NCBI RefSeq assembly: GCF_000024965.1
Contig: NC_013530.1
Span: 434,001 to 498,000 of the forward strand
Direction: 5' to 3'
DNA from: Xylanimonas cellulosilytica DSM 15894
GTDB taxonomy: Bacteria; Actinomycetota; Actinomycetes; Actinomycetales; Cellulomonadaceae
Length of the DNA: 64,000 nt
Shown: piece by piece, positions 8,371 through 16,907 of the stretch
How the letters are laid out: each line of letters begins with the position of its first letter
How positions within the stretch are numbered: the first letter of the stretch is position 1
Translations under genes and position numbers: made by a program
The notes under the pieces: generated by a model
The model's input: the letters and a program-made list of their open reading frames with translations, nothing else
What the model was told of the DNA's origin: nothing
The model's database searches: none

Positions 8371-9075
8371 GTGCGCACCCATGAGCGAGTCCTGGCCCAG
8401 ATCGAGGAGAACCTGCGCACCGGCGCGTGGGCCCTCGGTGAGCGACTGCCCGGGGAGCGCGCGCTGGCCGAACAGATGGGCGTCTCGCGCCCCTCGGTCC
8501 GGGAGGCCGTCCGCGTCCTGGAGGCCATGGGCATCGTCCGTACCGCCGTCGGCTCCGGGCCCGACGCCGGAGCCACCGTCGTCGACCGCCCCGCCGCAGG
8601 GCTCGGTGCCGCCGTCCGCCTGCACATCGCGTCCGGCACGCTCCCGGTCCGCGACGTCGTCGCCACCCGTGCCGCGCTCGAGACGTGGGCCGTCGGGCAG
8701 GCTGCCGCCCGGTTCGACCCCGACACGGACCTCACCGAGGCCCAGCGGCTGCTCGAGGAGATGACGGACCCCGACCTGACGGCGGCCGAGTTCGTGCAGC
8801 TCGACCAGCAGTTCCACCTGACCCTGGTGCAGCTCGGCGGCAACCAGCTCGTCGAGGCGATCCTCGGCGGCCTGCGCACCGCCGTCGGGCACTACGTCAC
8901 CGCGGGTGTGGAGCGCATCGAGGCCTGGGACGTCGTCAGCAACCGCCTGTGCGCCGAGCACCGCGCGCTGTTCGCCGCCATCGTGGGGCGCGACACCGGC
9001 GCCGCCGAGAAGCTCGCCCACGACCACATCTGGGGTTTCTACGAGGAGACGGGCCTGGCCTCGGAGAACGCGTAG
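8371..9075 (+). CDS. GntR family regulator, FadR/FCD subfamily
   Basis: The 234-residue protein has an N-terminal winged helix (about residues 5-72) with the GntR core LPGERALAEQMGVSRPSVREAVRVLEAMG, then an all-helical FCD ligand domain with metal-site histidines in QFHLTLVQLGG, AEHRALFAAI and AHDHI. Such proteins usually repress genes for organic-acid or sugar-acid catabolism. The transcript appears leaderless: TAGACT at 8359-8364 lies 6 nt before the GTG and no ribosome site is present. The palindrome at 8338-8358 suggests autoregulation. Targets could be the adjacent LLM-oxidase fusion gene or the divergent kinase gene; neither is shown. Confidence 0.88.
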   Translation: MRTHERVLAQIEENLRTGAWALGERLPGERALAEQMGVSRPSVREAVRVLEAMGIVRTAVGSGPDAGATVVDRPAAGLGAAVRLHIASGTLPVRDVVATRAALETWAVGQAAARFDPDTDLTEAQRLLEEMTDPDLTAAEFVQLDQQFHLTLVQLGGNQLVEAILGGLRTAVGHYVTAGVERIEAWDVVSNRLCAEHRALFAAIVGRDTGAAEKLAHDHIWGFYEETGLASENA

Positions 9076-9121
9076 CCGGTTCCGCACGGAACAGCCGCGC
9101 TCCCAGGACTGTTGTCCGGGC

Positions 9122-11383
9122 ATGACGGACTACGGCCACGACCTGGCCTTCGGCAGCTTCATCACCCCGACGCATCAGGACCCGCAGCAGCCCGTCCGGC
9201 TCGCCCGGCTCAGCGAGGACGTCGGCCTCGACCTCGTCACCTTCCAGGACCACCCCTACCAGCCGGCCTTCCATGACACGTGGACGCTGCTGACCTGGGT
9301 GGCCGCCGCCACGGAACGCGTCACGGTGTCCGGCAACGTCCTCAACCTGCCGCTGCGCCCGCCGGCCGTCCTCGCCCGGGCGGTCGCGTCGCTCGATCTG
9401 CTCAGCGGTGGTCGCGCGGCCCTGGGCATCGGCGCCGGCGGCTTCTGGGACCCCATCGTCGCGATGGGCGGAACCCGCCTGAGCCCCGGCGAGTCCGTCG
9501 ACGCGCTCGGCGAGGCCCTCGACGTCATCCGTGAGCTGTGGGACACCACCGACCGCCGGGCCGTGCGGGTCGAGGGTGAGCACCACCGCGTCGTCGGCGC
9601 GAAGCGCGGCCCCGCGCCCGCGCACGACGTGCCGATCTGGGTGGGCGCCTACAAGCCGCGCATGCTGCGGCTGGTCGCCGAGAAGGCCGACGGCTGGCTG
9701 CCGTCGGCGCCCTACCTGAAGGACGGCGACCTGGCCCGCGGCAACGCCGTCATCGACGAGGCGGCCGTCGCCGCGGGGCGCGATCCCGCCGAGATCCGCC
9801 GCCTGCTCAATCTGGGTGCCCCCGGCGGGAGCACCGAGCAGTGGATCGACGAGCTGGTCCGCCTCGCCGTCGAGGACGGCATCGGCACGTTCATCGCGAT
9901 GGGCGACGACCCCGACGTCATCCGCCGCTTCGGCTCCGAGGTCGCACCCGCGGTGCGCGAGGCCGTCGCCGCCGAGCGCGCGTCCCGCGGCACCGTCCCC
10001 GCCGCGTCCCGCCGCGGGGCCGCCGCCGTCGCGCTGCGCCGCGAGGGCATCGCGTACGACGACGTCCCGCGGTCGTTACAGGCCCGAGCGGTCGAACCGG
10101 GCGACAAGGCCTACGCCGGACTGCGGCACAACTACCTGCGCTCCGGGGCGCCCGGGCTCGTCCTGCGCCCGCGCGACGCCGAGGAGGTCGCCGACGCGAT
10201 CACCTTCGCCCGCACGCAGGTCGGCGCGAGCCACGGCGGCGTCGAGCTCGGCGTGCGGTCCGGCGGGCACGGCATCAGCGGGCGGTCCACCAACGACGGC
10301 GGCATCGTCGTCGACCTCGGCGCGCTCGACGGGATCGAGGTGCTCGACGAGGCCACGCGCCGCGTGCGCGTCGGGGCCGGGGCGACCTGGGGCGAGGTCG
10401 CCGCCGCGCTGCAGCCGCACGGCTGGGCGATCACCTCCGGCGACTATGGCGGCGTCGGCGTCGGCGGCCTCGCGACGACGGCGGGCATCGGGCTGCTCGG
10501 CCGCTCGCAGGGGCTGACGATCGACCACGTCGTCGCCGCCGACGTCGTGACCGCGGACGGGCGGCTCGTGCGGGCCTCCGCCGACGAGAACCCCGAGCTG
10601 TTCTGGGGGCTGCGCGGCGCCGGGGCGAACCTCGGCGCCGTCACCTCCTTCGAGCTCGAGGCCGGGGCGCTCGGCGACGTCGTCTACTCGCAGATGACGC
10701 TCGACGCCGCCGACACCGCCGGGCTGCTCGAGCGGTGGGGCGCCGTCGTCGAGTCCGCGCCGCGCGAGCTGACCTCGTTCCTCATCCTGTCGCCCCCGCG
10801 GCGCGGGCAGCAGCCCGTCGCCCAGCTCATGACCGTGTGGGCGGGGGAGGACACCGACGCCGCGATCACCCAGCTCGAGGCGCTCGCGGACAGCGGACCG
10901 CTCCTGGCCCACCAGGCGTACCTGCTGCCGTACACCGGCGTCGTGCAGCCGGCCGAGAGGCATCACGCGGGCGGGGGAGACCCGGCCGTCCGCTCCACGC
11001 TCGTCACCCACCTGACCGACGACGTCACGCGGGCGTTCGAGAAGGTCGCCTGGTCCGGCGAGGCGTACTTCCTGCAGGTGCGGGCCACCGGTGGCGCGGC
11101 GCACGACGTCGCCCCCGACGCCACGGCGTACGCCCACCGGCACCAGAACTTCCTGCTCACCGCGATGGGTGCCTCGCAGCCCTGGCTCGACCCGCTGTGG
11201 GACGAGCTGATGGGGCCGCACGCCGACGGGCTCTACCTGTCCTTCGACACCGACACCCGCGCCGAACGGCTTGCCGACGCGTTCCCCGGCCGCACCCTGG
11301 ACCGGCTGCGGGCGCTCAAGGCGCAGTGGGACCCGAGCTGCGTCTTCCGCTCCAACTTCCCGATCCCGCCGCTCGGCGCCTGA
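9122..11383 (+). CDS. Fusion: LLM class flavin oxidoreductase plus BBE-type FAD-linked oxidase
   Basis: One 753-residue open frame joins two redox enzymes. Residues 1 to about 285 form a luciferase-like TIM barrel resembling F420/FMN-dependent LLM oxidoreductases (AFGSFITPTHQDP, ALGIGAGGFWDP, PIWVGAYKPRMLRL). After a linker, residues about 315-750 form a PCMH-type FAD oxidase with VRSGGHGISGRS, whose His (about 381) is the usual covalent FAD site, and GDYGGVGVGGLATTAGIG. The tail RSNFPIPP matches the berberine-bridge C-terminal motif. The cysteine that makes a second flavin link in some BBE enzymes is not apparent. No stop or frameshift separates the halves. The substrate is unknown. The ribosome site is weak. 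Confidence 0.85.
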   Translation: MTDYGHDLAFGSFITPTHQDPQQPVRLARLSEDVGLDLVTFQDHPYQPAFHDTWTLLTWVAAATERVTVSGNVLNLPLRPPAVLARAVASLDLLSGGRAALGIGAGGFWDPIVAMGGTRLSPGESVDALGEALDVIRELWDTTDRRAVRVEGEHHRVVGAKRGPAPAHDVPIWVGAYKPRMLRLVAEKADGWLPSAPYLKDGDLARGNAVIDEAAVAAGRDPAEIRRLLNLGAPGGSTEQWIDELVRLAVEDGIGTFIAMGDDPDVIRRFGSEVAPAVREAVAAERASRGTVPAASRRGAAAVALRREGIAYDDVPRSLQARAVEPGDKAYAGLRHNYLRSGAPGLVLRPRDAEEVADAITFARTQVGASHGGVELGVRSGGHGISGRSTNDGGIVVDLGALDGIEVLDEATRRVRVGAGATWGEVAAALQPHGWAITSGDYGGVGVGGLATTAGIGLLGRSQGLTIDHVVAADVVTADGRLVRASADENPELFWGLRGAGANLGAVTSFELEAGALGDVVYSQMTLDAADTAGLLERWGAVVESAPRELTSFLILSPPRRGQQPVAQLMTVWAGEDTDAAITQLEALADSGPLLAHQAYLLPYTGVVQPAERHHAGGGDPAVRSTLVTHLTDDVTRAFEKVAWSGEAYFLQVRATGGAAHDVAPDATAYAHRHQNFLLTAMGASQPWLDPLWDELMGPHADGLYLSFDTDTRAERLADAFPGRTLDRLRALKAQWDPSCVFRSNFPIPPLGA

Positions 11384-11436
11384 GCCGGGTCGCGGTGGCG
11401 TCGCGCGAACCCGCCGAAGGCTGAGAGGCTGGCCCC

Positions 11437-12498
11437 ATGCCGATCGCACCCCGCTACCTCGCCGCCGAGGACCGCTACGCGACCATGACCTACCGCCGCA
11501 CCGGCCGCTCGGGGCTCGACCTGCCCGCGCTGTCGCTCGGCCTGTGGCACAACTTCGGCGACACGACGCCGTTCCAGACCCAGCGGGACGTCGCGCGCCG
11601 CGCGTTCGACCTGGGCATCACGCACTTCGACCTGGCGAACAACTACGGCCCGCCCTACGGCAGCGCCGAGGAGAACTTCGGCCGGATCCTCGAGAAGGAC
11701 CTGCACCCGTACCGCGACGAGCTGATCGTCTCGACCAAGGCGGGCTACGACATGCTGCCCGGCCCGTACGGGGACCACGGTTCGCGCAAGTACCTGCTGT
11801 CCTCGCTCGACGCGTCGCTGGAGCGCATGGGCCTGGACTACGTCGACATCTTCTACCACCACCGCCCCGACCCCTCGACGCCGCTCGAAGAGACGATGGG
11901 TGCGCTCGCCGCGGCGGTCCACAGCGGCAAGGCGCTGTACGTCGGCGTCTCGAACTACTCGGCCGCCCGCACCCGCGAGGCCGCGCAGATCCTCGACGAT
12001 CTCGGCGCCCCGCTGCTGATCCACCAGCCGAGCTACTCGATGTTCAACCGCCACGTCGAGAACGCGTCCCTGGTGGACGGTTACGACGGCCAGCAGTCGG
12101 AGTCGCTGCTCGACGTCGTCGAGGATCTCGGCGTCGGCACGATCGTGTTCAGCCCGCTGCAGCAAGGGCTGCTCACCGGCCGCTACCTGTCGGGCTCGGC
12201 CCCGGCCGGCTCGCGCGCCGCGCGGCCGGACAGCCCGTTCCTGTCGGCGTCCAACCTGTCCGAGACCTACCTGGAGCGCGCGCACGCCCTCAACGAGATC
12301 GCGCAGGGTCGCGACCAGTCGCTCGCCCAGCTCGCCGTCTCCTGGGTGCTGCGCGACAACCGCGTCACGTCGGCCCTGGTCGGCGCGTCGAGCGTCGCCC
12401 AGCTCGAGGACACGGTCGGCGCCCTGGCAGCCGCACCGCTGACCGACGAGGAGCTCGCCGCCATCGACCCCTACGCCGTCGACGGCACGGCCCGCTGA
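11437..12498 (+). CDS. Aldo/keto reductase (YghZ-like)
   Basis: The 353-residue TIM-barrel NADPH oxidoreductase keeps the catalytic tetrad: D65 and Y70 in HFDLANNYG, K101 in VSTKAG, and H141/H142 in DIFYHHR. The insert GYDMLPGPYGDHGSRKYL and overall length match the YghZ/L-glyceraldehyde-3-phosphate reductase branch (AKR14). It should reduce small aldehydes such as methylglyoxal or L-glyceraldehyde 3-phosphate in the cytoplasm. ATG start at 11437 with GAGAGG 8 nt before; an internal ATG (residue 17) is a weaker alternative. A 12-bp hairpin follows at 12516-12555. Confidence 0.9.
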   Translation: MPIAPRYLAAEDRYATMTYRRTGRSGLDLPALSLGLWHNFGDTTPFQTQRDVARRAFDLGITHFDLANNYGPPYGSAEENFGRILEKDLHPYRDELIVSTKAGYDMLPGPYGDHGSRKYLLSSLDASLERMGLDYVDIFYHHRPDPSTPLEETMGALAAAVHSGKALYVGVSNYSAARTREAAQILDDLGAPLLIHQPSYSMFNRHVENASLVDGYDGQQSESLLDVVEDLGVGTIVFSPLQQGLLTGRYLSGSAPAGSRAARPDSPFLSASNLSETYLERAHALNEIAQGRDQSLAQLAVSWVLRDNRVTSALVGASSVAQLEDTVGALAAAPLTDEELAAIDPYAVDGTAR

Positions 12499-12515
12499 AC
12501 ATCGATCGAACGTCC

Positions 12516-12555
12516 CGGTCCGTCACGCCATCAGGCCGCATGCCGTGACGGACCG
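12516..12555 (+). terminator. Hairpin after the aldo/keto reductase gene
   Basis: A perfect 12-bp inverted repeat (arms 12516-12527 and 12544-12555) encloses a 16-nt loop, 17 bp after the stop codon and 27 bp before the next start. It probably terminates or attenuates transcription into the PfkB kinase gene. Confidence 0.65.
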
Positions 12556-12582
12556 CGACGCTCGACGCCGGGAGGAGCAGTT

Positions 12583-13488
12583 GTGGCCGTCTGCTGGTTT
12601 GCCGGGCTCACGACGCTCGACGTCGTTCATCGGGCACCTGCCCCGCCCACCCGTAATGGGAAGGTGACCGCGACGCGGCAGGACGTCGCCGCCGGCGGGC
12701 CGGCCGCCAACGCCGCCGTCACGGCTGCCGCGCTCGGTGTGCGAGCCATCCTCGTCACGGCTCTCGGCCAGGGCCCGGTCGCGGCGGCCGCCCGCGCCGA
12801 CCTGGAGGCGCACGGCGTCGAGATCCTCGACACGGCCGCCCCGGACTTCCCGCTCGCGGTCTCGGCGGTGCTCGTCGACGAGCGGACCGGCGAACGCTCG
12901 GTGGTCAGCGCCGACGGCGCCCTCGCCACGGCCCCGCCCCCAGCCACCGAGTCGCTCCATGCCCTGCCCCACCCGGACGCCGTCCTCCTCGACGGCCACC
13001 ACCCGCAGATCGCCCGCGCCGTCCTCACGTTCGTCCAGGCAGCCAACCCGCGCCCGCACCTGCTCCTCGACGCCGGCCGCTGGCGCCCGATCTTCGCCGA
13101 GCTCCTCCCGCATGCCGACATCGCCGCCCTCAGCGACGACTTCCGGGTGCCCGACGCCCCCGACACGGGAGCCGGCGTGTCCGACACTGCCGCTGCCGTA
13201 CTGGCCACGGGAGCGAGCGCCGTCGTCGTGACCCACGGACCGGCCCCGGTCGAGTGGCACACCGCTGACGGCGGCTCTGGGACGGTCCCCGTGCCCGCGA
13301 CTGATGCGCGCGACACCCTGGGTGCTGGCGACGCGTTTCACGGCGCGCTCACGGCAGCCGTGGCCACGGGCGAGGCGCTCCCGGGCGCGATCATCCGCGC
13401 GTCGGCGGTGGCAAGCACCCGCGTCGCCGTCGTCGGCCCGCGCGCCTGGTTGACCCGCCTCGGACCCACCCGTCTGGTCGTCGAATAG
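12583..13488 (+). CDS. PfkB (ribokinase) family carbohydrate kinase
   Basis: The 301-residue cytoplasmic kinase shows PfkB signature 1 as AAGGPAANAAVTAAALG (glycine pair near residues 38-39) and signature 2 as DTLGAGDAFHGAL (about residues 244-256), where the aspartate of GAGD is the catalytic base. It phosphorylates a sugar or nucleoside with ATP; the exact substrate is not evident. The GTG start at 12583 follows GGAGGAG. It ends with a 10-bp hairpin. It lies between the aldo/keto reductase and the PadR gene without a clear operon partner. Confidence 0.85.
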   Translation: MAVCWFAGLTTLDVVHRAPAPPTRNGKVTATRQDVAAGGPAANAAVTAAALGVRAILVTALGQGPVAAAARADLEAHGVEILDTAAPDFPLAVSAVLVDERTGERSVVSADGALATAPPPATESLHALPHPDAVLLDGHHPQIARAVLTFVQAANPRPHLLLDAGRWRPIFAELLPHADIAALSDDFRVPDAPDTGAGVSDTAAAVLATGASAVVVTHGPAPVEWHTADGGSGTVPVPATDARDTLGAGDAFHGALTAAVATGEALPGAIIRASAVASTRVAVVGPRAWLTRLGPTRLVVE

Positions 13489-13489
13489 C

Positions 13490-13523
13490 GGTCTGGTCGA
13501 CGGACTGACCCGACGACCAGACC
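13490..13523 (+). terminator. Hairpin after the PfkB kinase gene
   Basis: Perfect 10-bp arms (GGTCTGGTCG at 13490-13499 and its complement at 13514-13523) flank a 14-nt loop directly after the stop codon. This is a plausible rho-independent-type terminator without a T-tract. Confidence 0.65.
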
Positions 13524-13592
13524 ACAAGCTGACGCCCAGCCACCCGGTCTCGTTGGTCGCGGCGCGCCGAAGGCGGGTATGCGCTCGGTGTG

Positions 13593-13605
13593 TACACCGG
13601 GTGTA
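13593..13605. promoter_or_regulatory. PadR operator candidate overlapping the -10 box
   Basis: TACACCGGGTGTA has perfect 6-bp arms around a single G. Its last two bases are the first two of the -10 box TAGTGT (13604-13609), which stands 7 nt before the PadR start codon. Binding here would block the promoter of the PadR-ABC operon, the usual PadR autoregulation. Confidence 0.6.
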
Positions 13606-13616
13606 GTGTCGCGGCC

Positions 13617-14162
13617 ATGACGGTTCCGATGGCTTTGCTGGCCCTCCTGGACGAGGGCCCCACGCACGGGTTCGACCTCAAGCGGCGTTACGACGCGCTG
13701 CTCGGTCAGGAGCGCGAGCTCAAGTACGGGCAGGTGTACTCGACTCTCGCGCGCCTGGAGCGTGACGGGCTGGCCGACGGCGTCGGCGTCGAGGCGGGCA
13801 GCGGTGCGGACCGCAAGCTGTACGCGATCACCGCCCACGGCATCACCGAGCTCGACCACTGGCTCGCGACGCCAGCGCCCGCGACCGGCCGCCCCGCGGA
13901 GGTCTTCACACGGGTGGTGCTCGCACTCGTCAGCGGTCGCTCGGCCGATCAGGTCCTGGACGCGCACCGCCGCGCCTACCTGGACCGCATGCGTGAGCTC
14001 ACCGCCCGCCGGCACGACGGAGACGTCGTCGACCGCCTGGCCGGGGACTACGAGATCGCGCACCTGGAGGCCGATCTGCGCTGGATCGAGCTCGCCTCCG
14101 CCCGCCTGACAACGATCGCCGCGCAGGTCCGCGCGGCCGGAGCGAAGGGATCACCCGCATGA
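13617..14162 (+). CDS. PadR family transcriptional regulator
   Basis: The 181-residue protein has the PadR winged helix (MALLALLDEGPTHGFDLKRRYD... LKYGQVYSTLARLERDGL, residues 4-55) and a helical C-terminal dimerisation domain. I chose the ATG at 13617 because a leaderless promoter (TAGTGT, 13604-13609) ends 7 nt before it; an in-frame start 27 bp upstream would lie inside the promoter. It is the first gene of an operon with an ABC ATPase and an FtsX-like permease, overlapping the ATPase gene by 4 bp. PadR proteins of this arrangement usually repress an exporter until an antibiotic or envelope stress signal binds. Confidence 0.9.
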   Translation: MTVPMALLALLDEGPTHGFDLKRRYDALLGQERELKYGQVYSTLARLERDGLADGVGVEAGSGADRKLYAITAHGITELDHWLATPAPATGRPAEVFTRVVLALVSGRSADQVLDAHRRAYLDRMRELTARRHDGDVVDRLAGDYEIAHLEADLRWIELASARLTTIAAQVRAAGAKGSPA

Positions 14163-14890
14163 GCGAGATCGTCCTGGAAGGCCGCCGTCTGACGCACTCC
14201 TACGGCAATACGCCAGTGCTCGGCGATGTGGACGTCGCCGTCCGCGCGGGTGAGGTCGTGGCGGTCATGGGCCCGTCCGGCTCGGGCAAGTCGACGCTGC
14301 TACACCTGCTCGCGGGCCTCCTCAAGCCCGACGCCGGGGAGGTCTGGCTAGCCGGGCAGCGGTTCGACTCGCTGTCCGAACGCCGCCGCTCCGACCGCCG
14401 CCTGCGCGAGCTGGGCTTCGTGTTCCAGTTCGGTGACCTGGTCCCGGAACTGACGGTGGGGGAGAACGTCGAGCTGCCGCTGCGACTGCTCGGCACCCGC
14501 CCGGCGAGAGCGCGGGCGCGCGCACACGAGATGCTCGACCGCCTCGGAGTCGTCGAGCACGCGGGAAAGCGGCTCTCCGAGGTGTCCGGCGGGCAGGCGC
14601 AACGTGCCGCCGTGGCCCGCGCGCTGGTGCACACCCCGCCCGTCATCCTGGCCGACGAGCCCACCGGCTCCCTGGACACCACGACGGGCGAGCTCGTCCT
14701 GGAGGCGTTCGTCCAGGCAGCGAAGGACCAGGGCACCGCCGTCGTCCTCGTGACCCACGAGCTGCGCGTCGCGTCCTGGGCGGCCCGGGACGTGCTGCTC
14801 CGCGACGGGCGGATCGTCGGTGCCACCGGCGCCACCTCCGGTCCCCCCGCCACCTCCGGTCCCCTTGCCGCGGCCGGGGCACCGGCATGA
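14159..14890 (+). CDS. ABC transporter ATP-binding protein (LolD/MacB/FtsE type)
   Basis: The 243-residue ATPase has Walker A GPSGSGKST (about residues 39-47), Q-loop in FVFQFGDLVPELTV, signature VSGGQAQRAAVARAL, Walker B VILADEPTGSLD and the H-loop VTHE. This is the type that partners FtsX/MacB-like permeases in mechanotransmission rather than classic transport. A short Gly/Thr/Ser/Pro-rich tail (ATSGPPATSGP) ends the protein. The start overlaps the PadR stop by 4 bp and the stop overlaps the permease start by 4 bp, so translation is probably coupled. Confidence 0.92.
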   Translation: MSEIVLEGRRLTHSYGNTPVLGDVDVAVRAGEVVAVMGPSGSGKSTLLHLLAGLLKPDAGEVWLAGQRFDSLSERRRSDRRLRELGFVFQFGDLVPELTVGENVELPLRLLGTRPARARARAHEMLDRLGVVEHAGKRLSEVSGGQAQRAAVARALVHTPPVILADEPTGSLDTTTGELVLEAFVQAAKDQGTAVVLVTHELRVASWAARDVLLRDGRIVGATGATSGPPATSGPLAAAGAPA

Positions 14891-16803
14891 CCGCCCTCCT
14901 GGCCCTCGGCCTGCGCCTCGCCCGCGCGGGCGGCCCGCTGCGCGCGTGGTCCATCGCGCTCGGCAACGCCGTCGGTGTCGTGCTGCTGCTCGTGGCCACC
15001 GCGGTGCCCGTCGCCATGTACCCGAGGCTCGAGGATCGCCTGCTCAACCTTCCGGGCATCCTGGCGATCGTGATCTTCCTGCTGGTGCCGGGCGCGGTGC
15101 TGCTGGTCATGGTGGGACGCCTGTCATCCGGGCTGCGTGACCGCCGGCTGGCCGCCCTGCGGGTGATCGGGCTGTCCCCGCTGCGCACGCGGGTGGTCGC
15201 GGCGGTGGAGAACGGGGTCCTCGCGCTGGCGGGGGCGATCGTCGGCGCTGCGCTCTACGCGGTGGCCGCACCGGTGTCCGGTACGGCGCTGGTCGGTGCC
15301 GGTGCCGTGGCACAGCCGCTCGCCGTCACCCCGGTCGCACTGGTCGCGACGGTCGCCGTCGTCGCCCTGGTCTCCGCGGGCGCGGCGACGTCGTCGACCT
15401 GGAACAGCACGATGCCGGGGCAGACACGCTCGGAGGCGCGCCCGACGACGCCGCGACCGTGGCGGCTGGCCGTCCTGGTGGCGGGGCTCGCCCCGCTCGC
15501 CTGGCTGGGCAGCGTCGACGCCAGCGTGAAGGACCCCGGCCTGGTGACCGCGCTGCTGCTGGGTGGCACGGCGGTGACCGGGGTAGGGATCGCGCTCGTC
15601 ACACCGCTCGGGGCGTCCTGGGCGTCGCGGCTGCTCGTGCGGTCCGACGGCGTGACGACGCGACTGGCGGGCCGCGCGATCCAGACCGACTCGGCGAGCG
15701 CCGGCCGCGTGGTCGCCGGGTTCGGGGTCGCCGTGTTCCTTTCCACGGGCGCGCTGGGTGTGCTGGGTGCCTTTGAGACGACGCCGCAGTACGTGGACGC
15801 CATCCGCTCCTACGGCCCCGGACCGCAGAAGGTGTTCGTCGGGACCATGGACGGTGAGGCTCCGATCCCGGAGGAGGACGTCGCCGCGCTGCTGGCGCTC
15901 CCTGGGGTGCACGGGATCGCGCCGGCCTGGGTCGATGCGAGCTACCTGGAGTGCGGCACGGACATGCCGTGCGGCAGCGTGCTCGTGGGCACGTGCGCGC
16001 AGCTCGAGCTCGCCTTCGCCATGACCGGCTGCGACGACTCCCGTGCGTCGATCATCACGCCCGTGGGGGAGGCGGTGGGAAACTCGCTGTTCTCGGCTCC
16101 GGGGCCAGGGCCGGGTCTCGTCGTGGGCGACCCGCTCACCCTGTTCGACAACGACGGGAACGCCGTGCAGACCCTGACGCTCGACGGTGCCGCGGTGATC
16201 GAGGACTGGCCACGGCAGCTGCGCGAGTGGGTGTGGCCCAGCAACGCCCTCGCGTTCGTGCCCGTCGCGATGCTGGACGACTGGTACGGCGGCCCGGTGT
16301 CGGTGAAGGCGGTTGCCGACGGGGGCGCCGCCGTGTCGGCGCGGATCGAGGACTGGGCGGCAGAGCGCGGACTCGCGGCGTACCAGCCCGCCGACCATGA
16401 CTACCGCCAGGTCCAGGGCATGCGAGCGGCCGTGTGGGGCCTGTGCGGCATCGCCGTGGCGGTGGCTCTCATCGTGTTCGCCCTGGGCGGCGTCGACCGC
16501 GCCCAGGAGCGACGCCGCTCGGTGGCCCGGCAGGCCGTGGTGGGCGTGCCCGGCCGCGTGCTCCTGGGCAGCCAGCTCCTCCAGGCGGTCATCCCCGTGC
16601 TGGTCGCGTTCGCCCTCGCACTGGGCGCCGGCGTCGTCGGCGTGTGGGGCTACTCCAGCATCGCGGGCAGCACCTTCCTGCTGACCGGCACCGCCTGGAC
16701 GGGCCTCATCCTCATCGCCGGACTCGGCGGCCTCCTGGCCGCGCTGAGCACGGTCCCGCTGGCCCGCACCCGCCTCACCCCGGAGCTGCTGCGCCGCGAG
16801 TGA
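14887..16803 (+). CDS. FtsX-like permease family protein
   Basis: The 638-residue membrane protein has TM segments near residues 28-46, 55-78, 102-128, 137-160 and 185-205, further helices up to about 300, a long extracytoplasmic loop (about 300-510) with cysteines at positions suited to disulfides (YLECGTDMPCGSVLVGTCAQ), and three C-terminal helices (about 515-540, 565-590, 600-625). This resembles the permeases of antimicrobial-peptide or lipid ABC systems. It works with the ATPase gene overlapping it by 4 bp and is probably controlled by PadR. Substrate unknown. Confidence 0.85.
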   Translation: MTALLALGLRLARAGGPLRAWSIALGNAVGVVLLLVATAVPVAMYPRLEDRLLNLPGILAIVIFLLVPGAVLLVMVGRLSSGLRDRRLAALRVIGLSPLRTRVVAAVENGVLALAGAIVGAALYAVAAPVSGTALVGAGAVAQPLAVTPVALVATVAVVALVSAGAATSSTWNSTMPGQTRSEARPTTPRPWRLAVLVAGLAPLAWLGSVDASVKDPGLVTALLLGGTAVTGVGIALVTPLGASWASRLLVRSDGVTTRLAGRAIQTDSASAGRVVAGFGVAVFLSTGALGVLGAFETTPQYVDAIRSYGPGPQKVFVGTMDGEAPIPEEDVAALLALPGVHGIAPAWVDASYLECGTDMPCGSVLVGTCAQLELAFAMTGCDDSRASIITPVGEAVGNSLFSAPGPGPGLVVGDPLTLFDNDGNAVQTLTLDGAAVIEDWPRQLREWVWPSNALAFVPVAMLDDWYGGPVSVKAVADGGAAVSARIEDWAAERGLAAYQPADHDYRQVQGMRAAVWGLCGIAVAVALIVFALGGVDRAQERRRSVARQAVVGVPGRVLLGSQLLQAVIPVLVAFALALGAGVVGVWGYSSIAGSTFLLTGTAWTGLILIAGLGGLLAALSTVPLARTRLTPELLRRE

Positions 16804-16907
16804 GGCTCGCGCGCCACCGCGCGGGGTAGTTCGGGTGGATTGGTAGGGATATGTGGCGCAGGTTCGGCCAGATGGACGGGGGCGGCCTGTATCGACAGGG
16901 TGGGGTC

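Noticed and set aside
13590-13616. Upstream GTG start for PadR
   Set aside because: It lies inside the operator and promoter; the ATG at 13617 begins the PadR domain and sits 7 nt after the -10 box.
16851-16907. Upstream ATG start for the ThuA-like gene
   Set aside because: The extra 19 residues have no family similarity, and the AGGGTGG before 16908 gives a better start.
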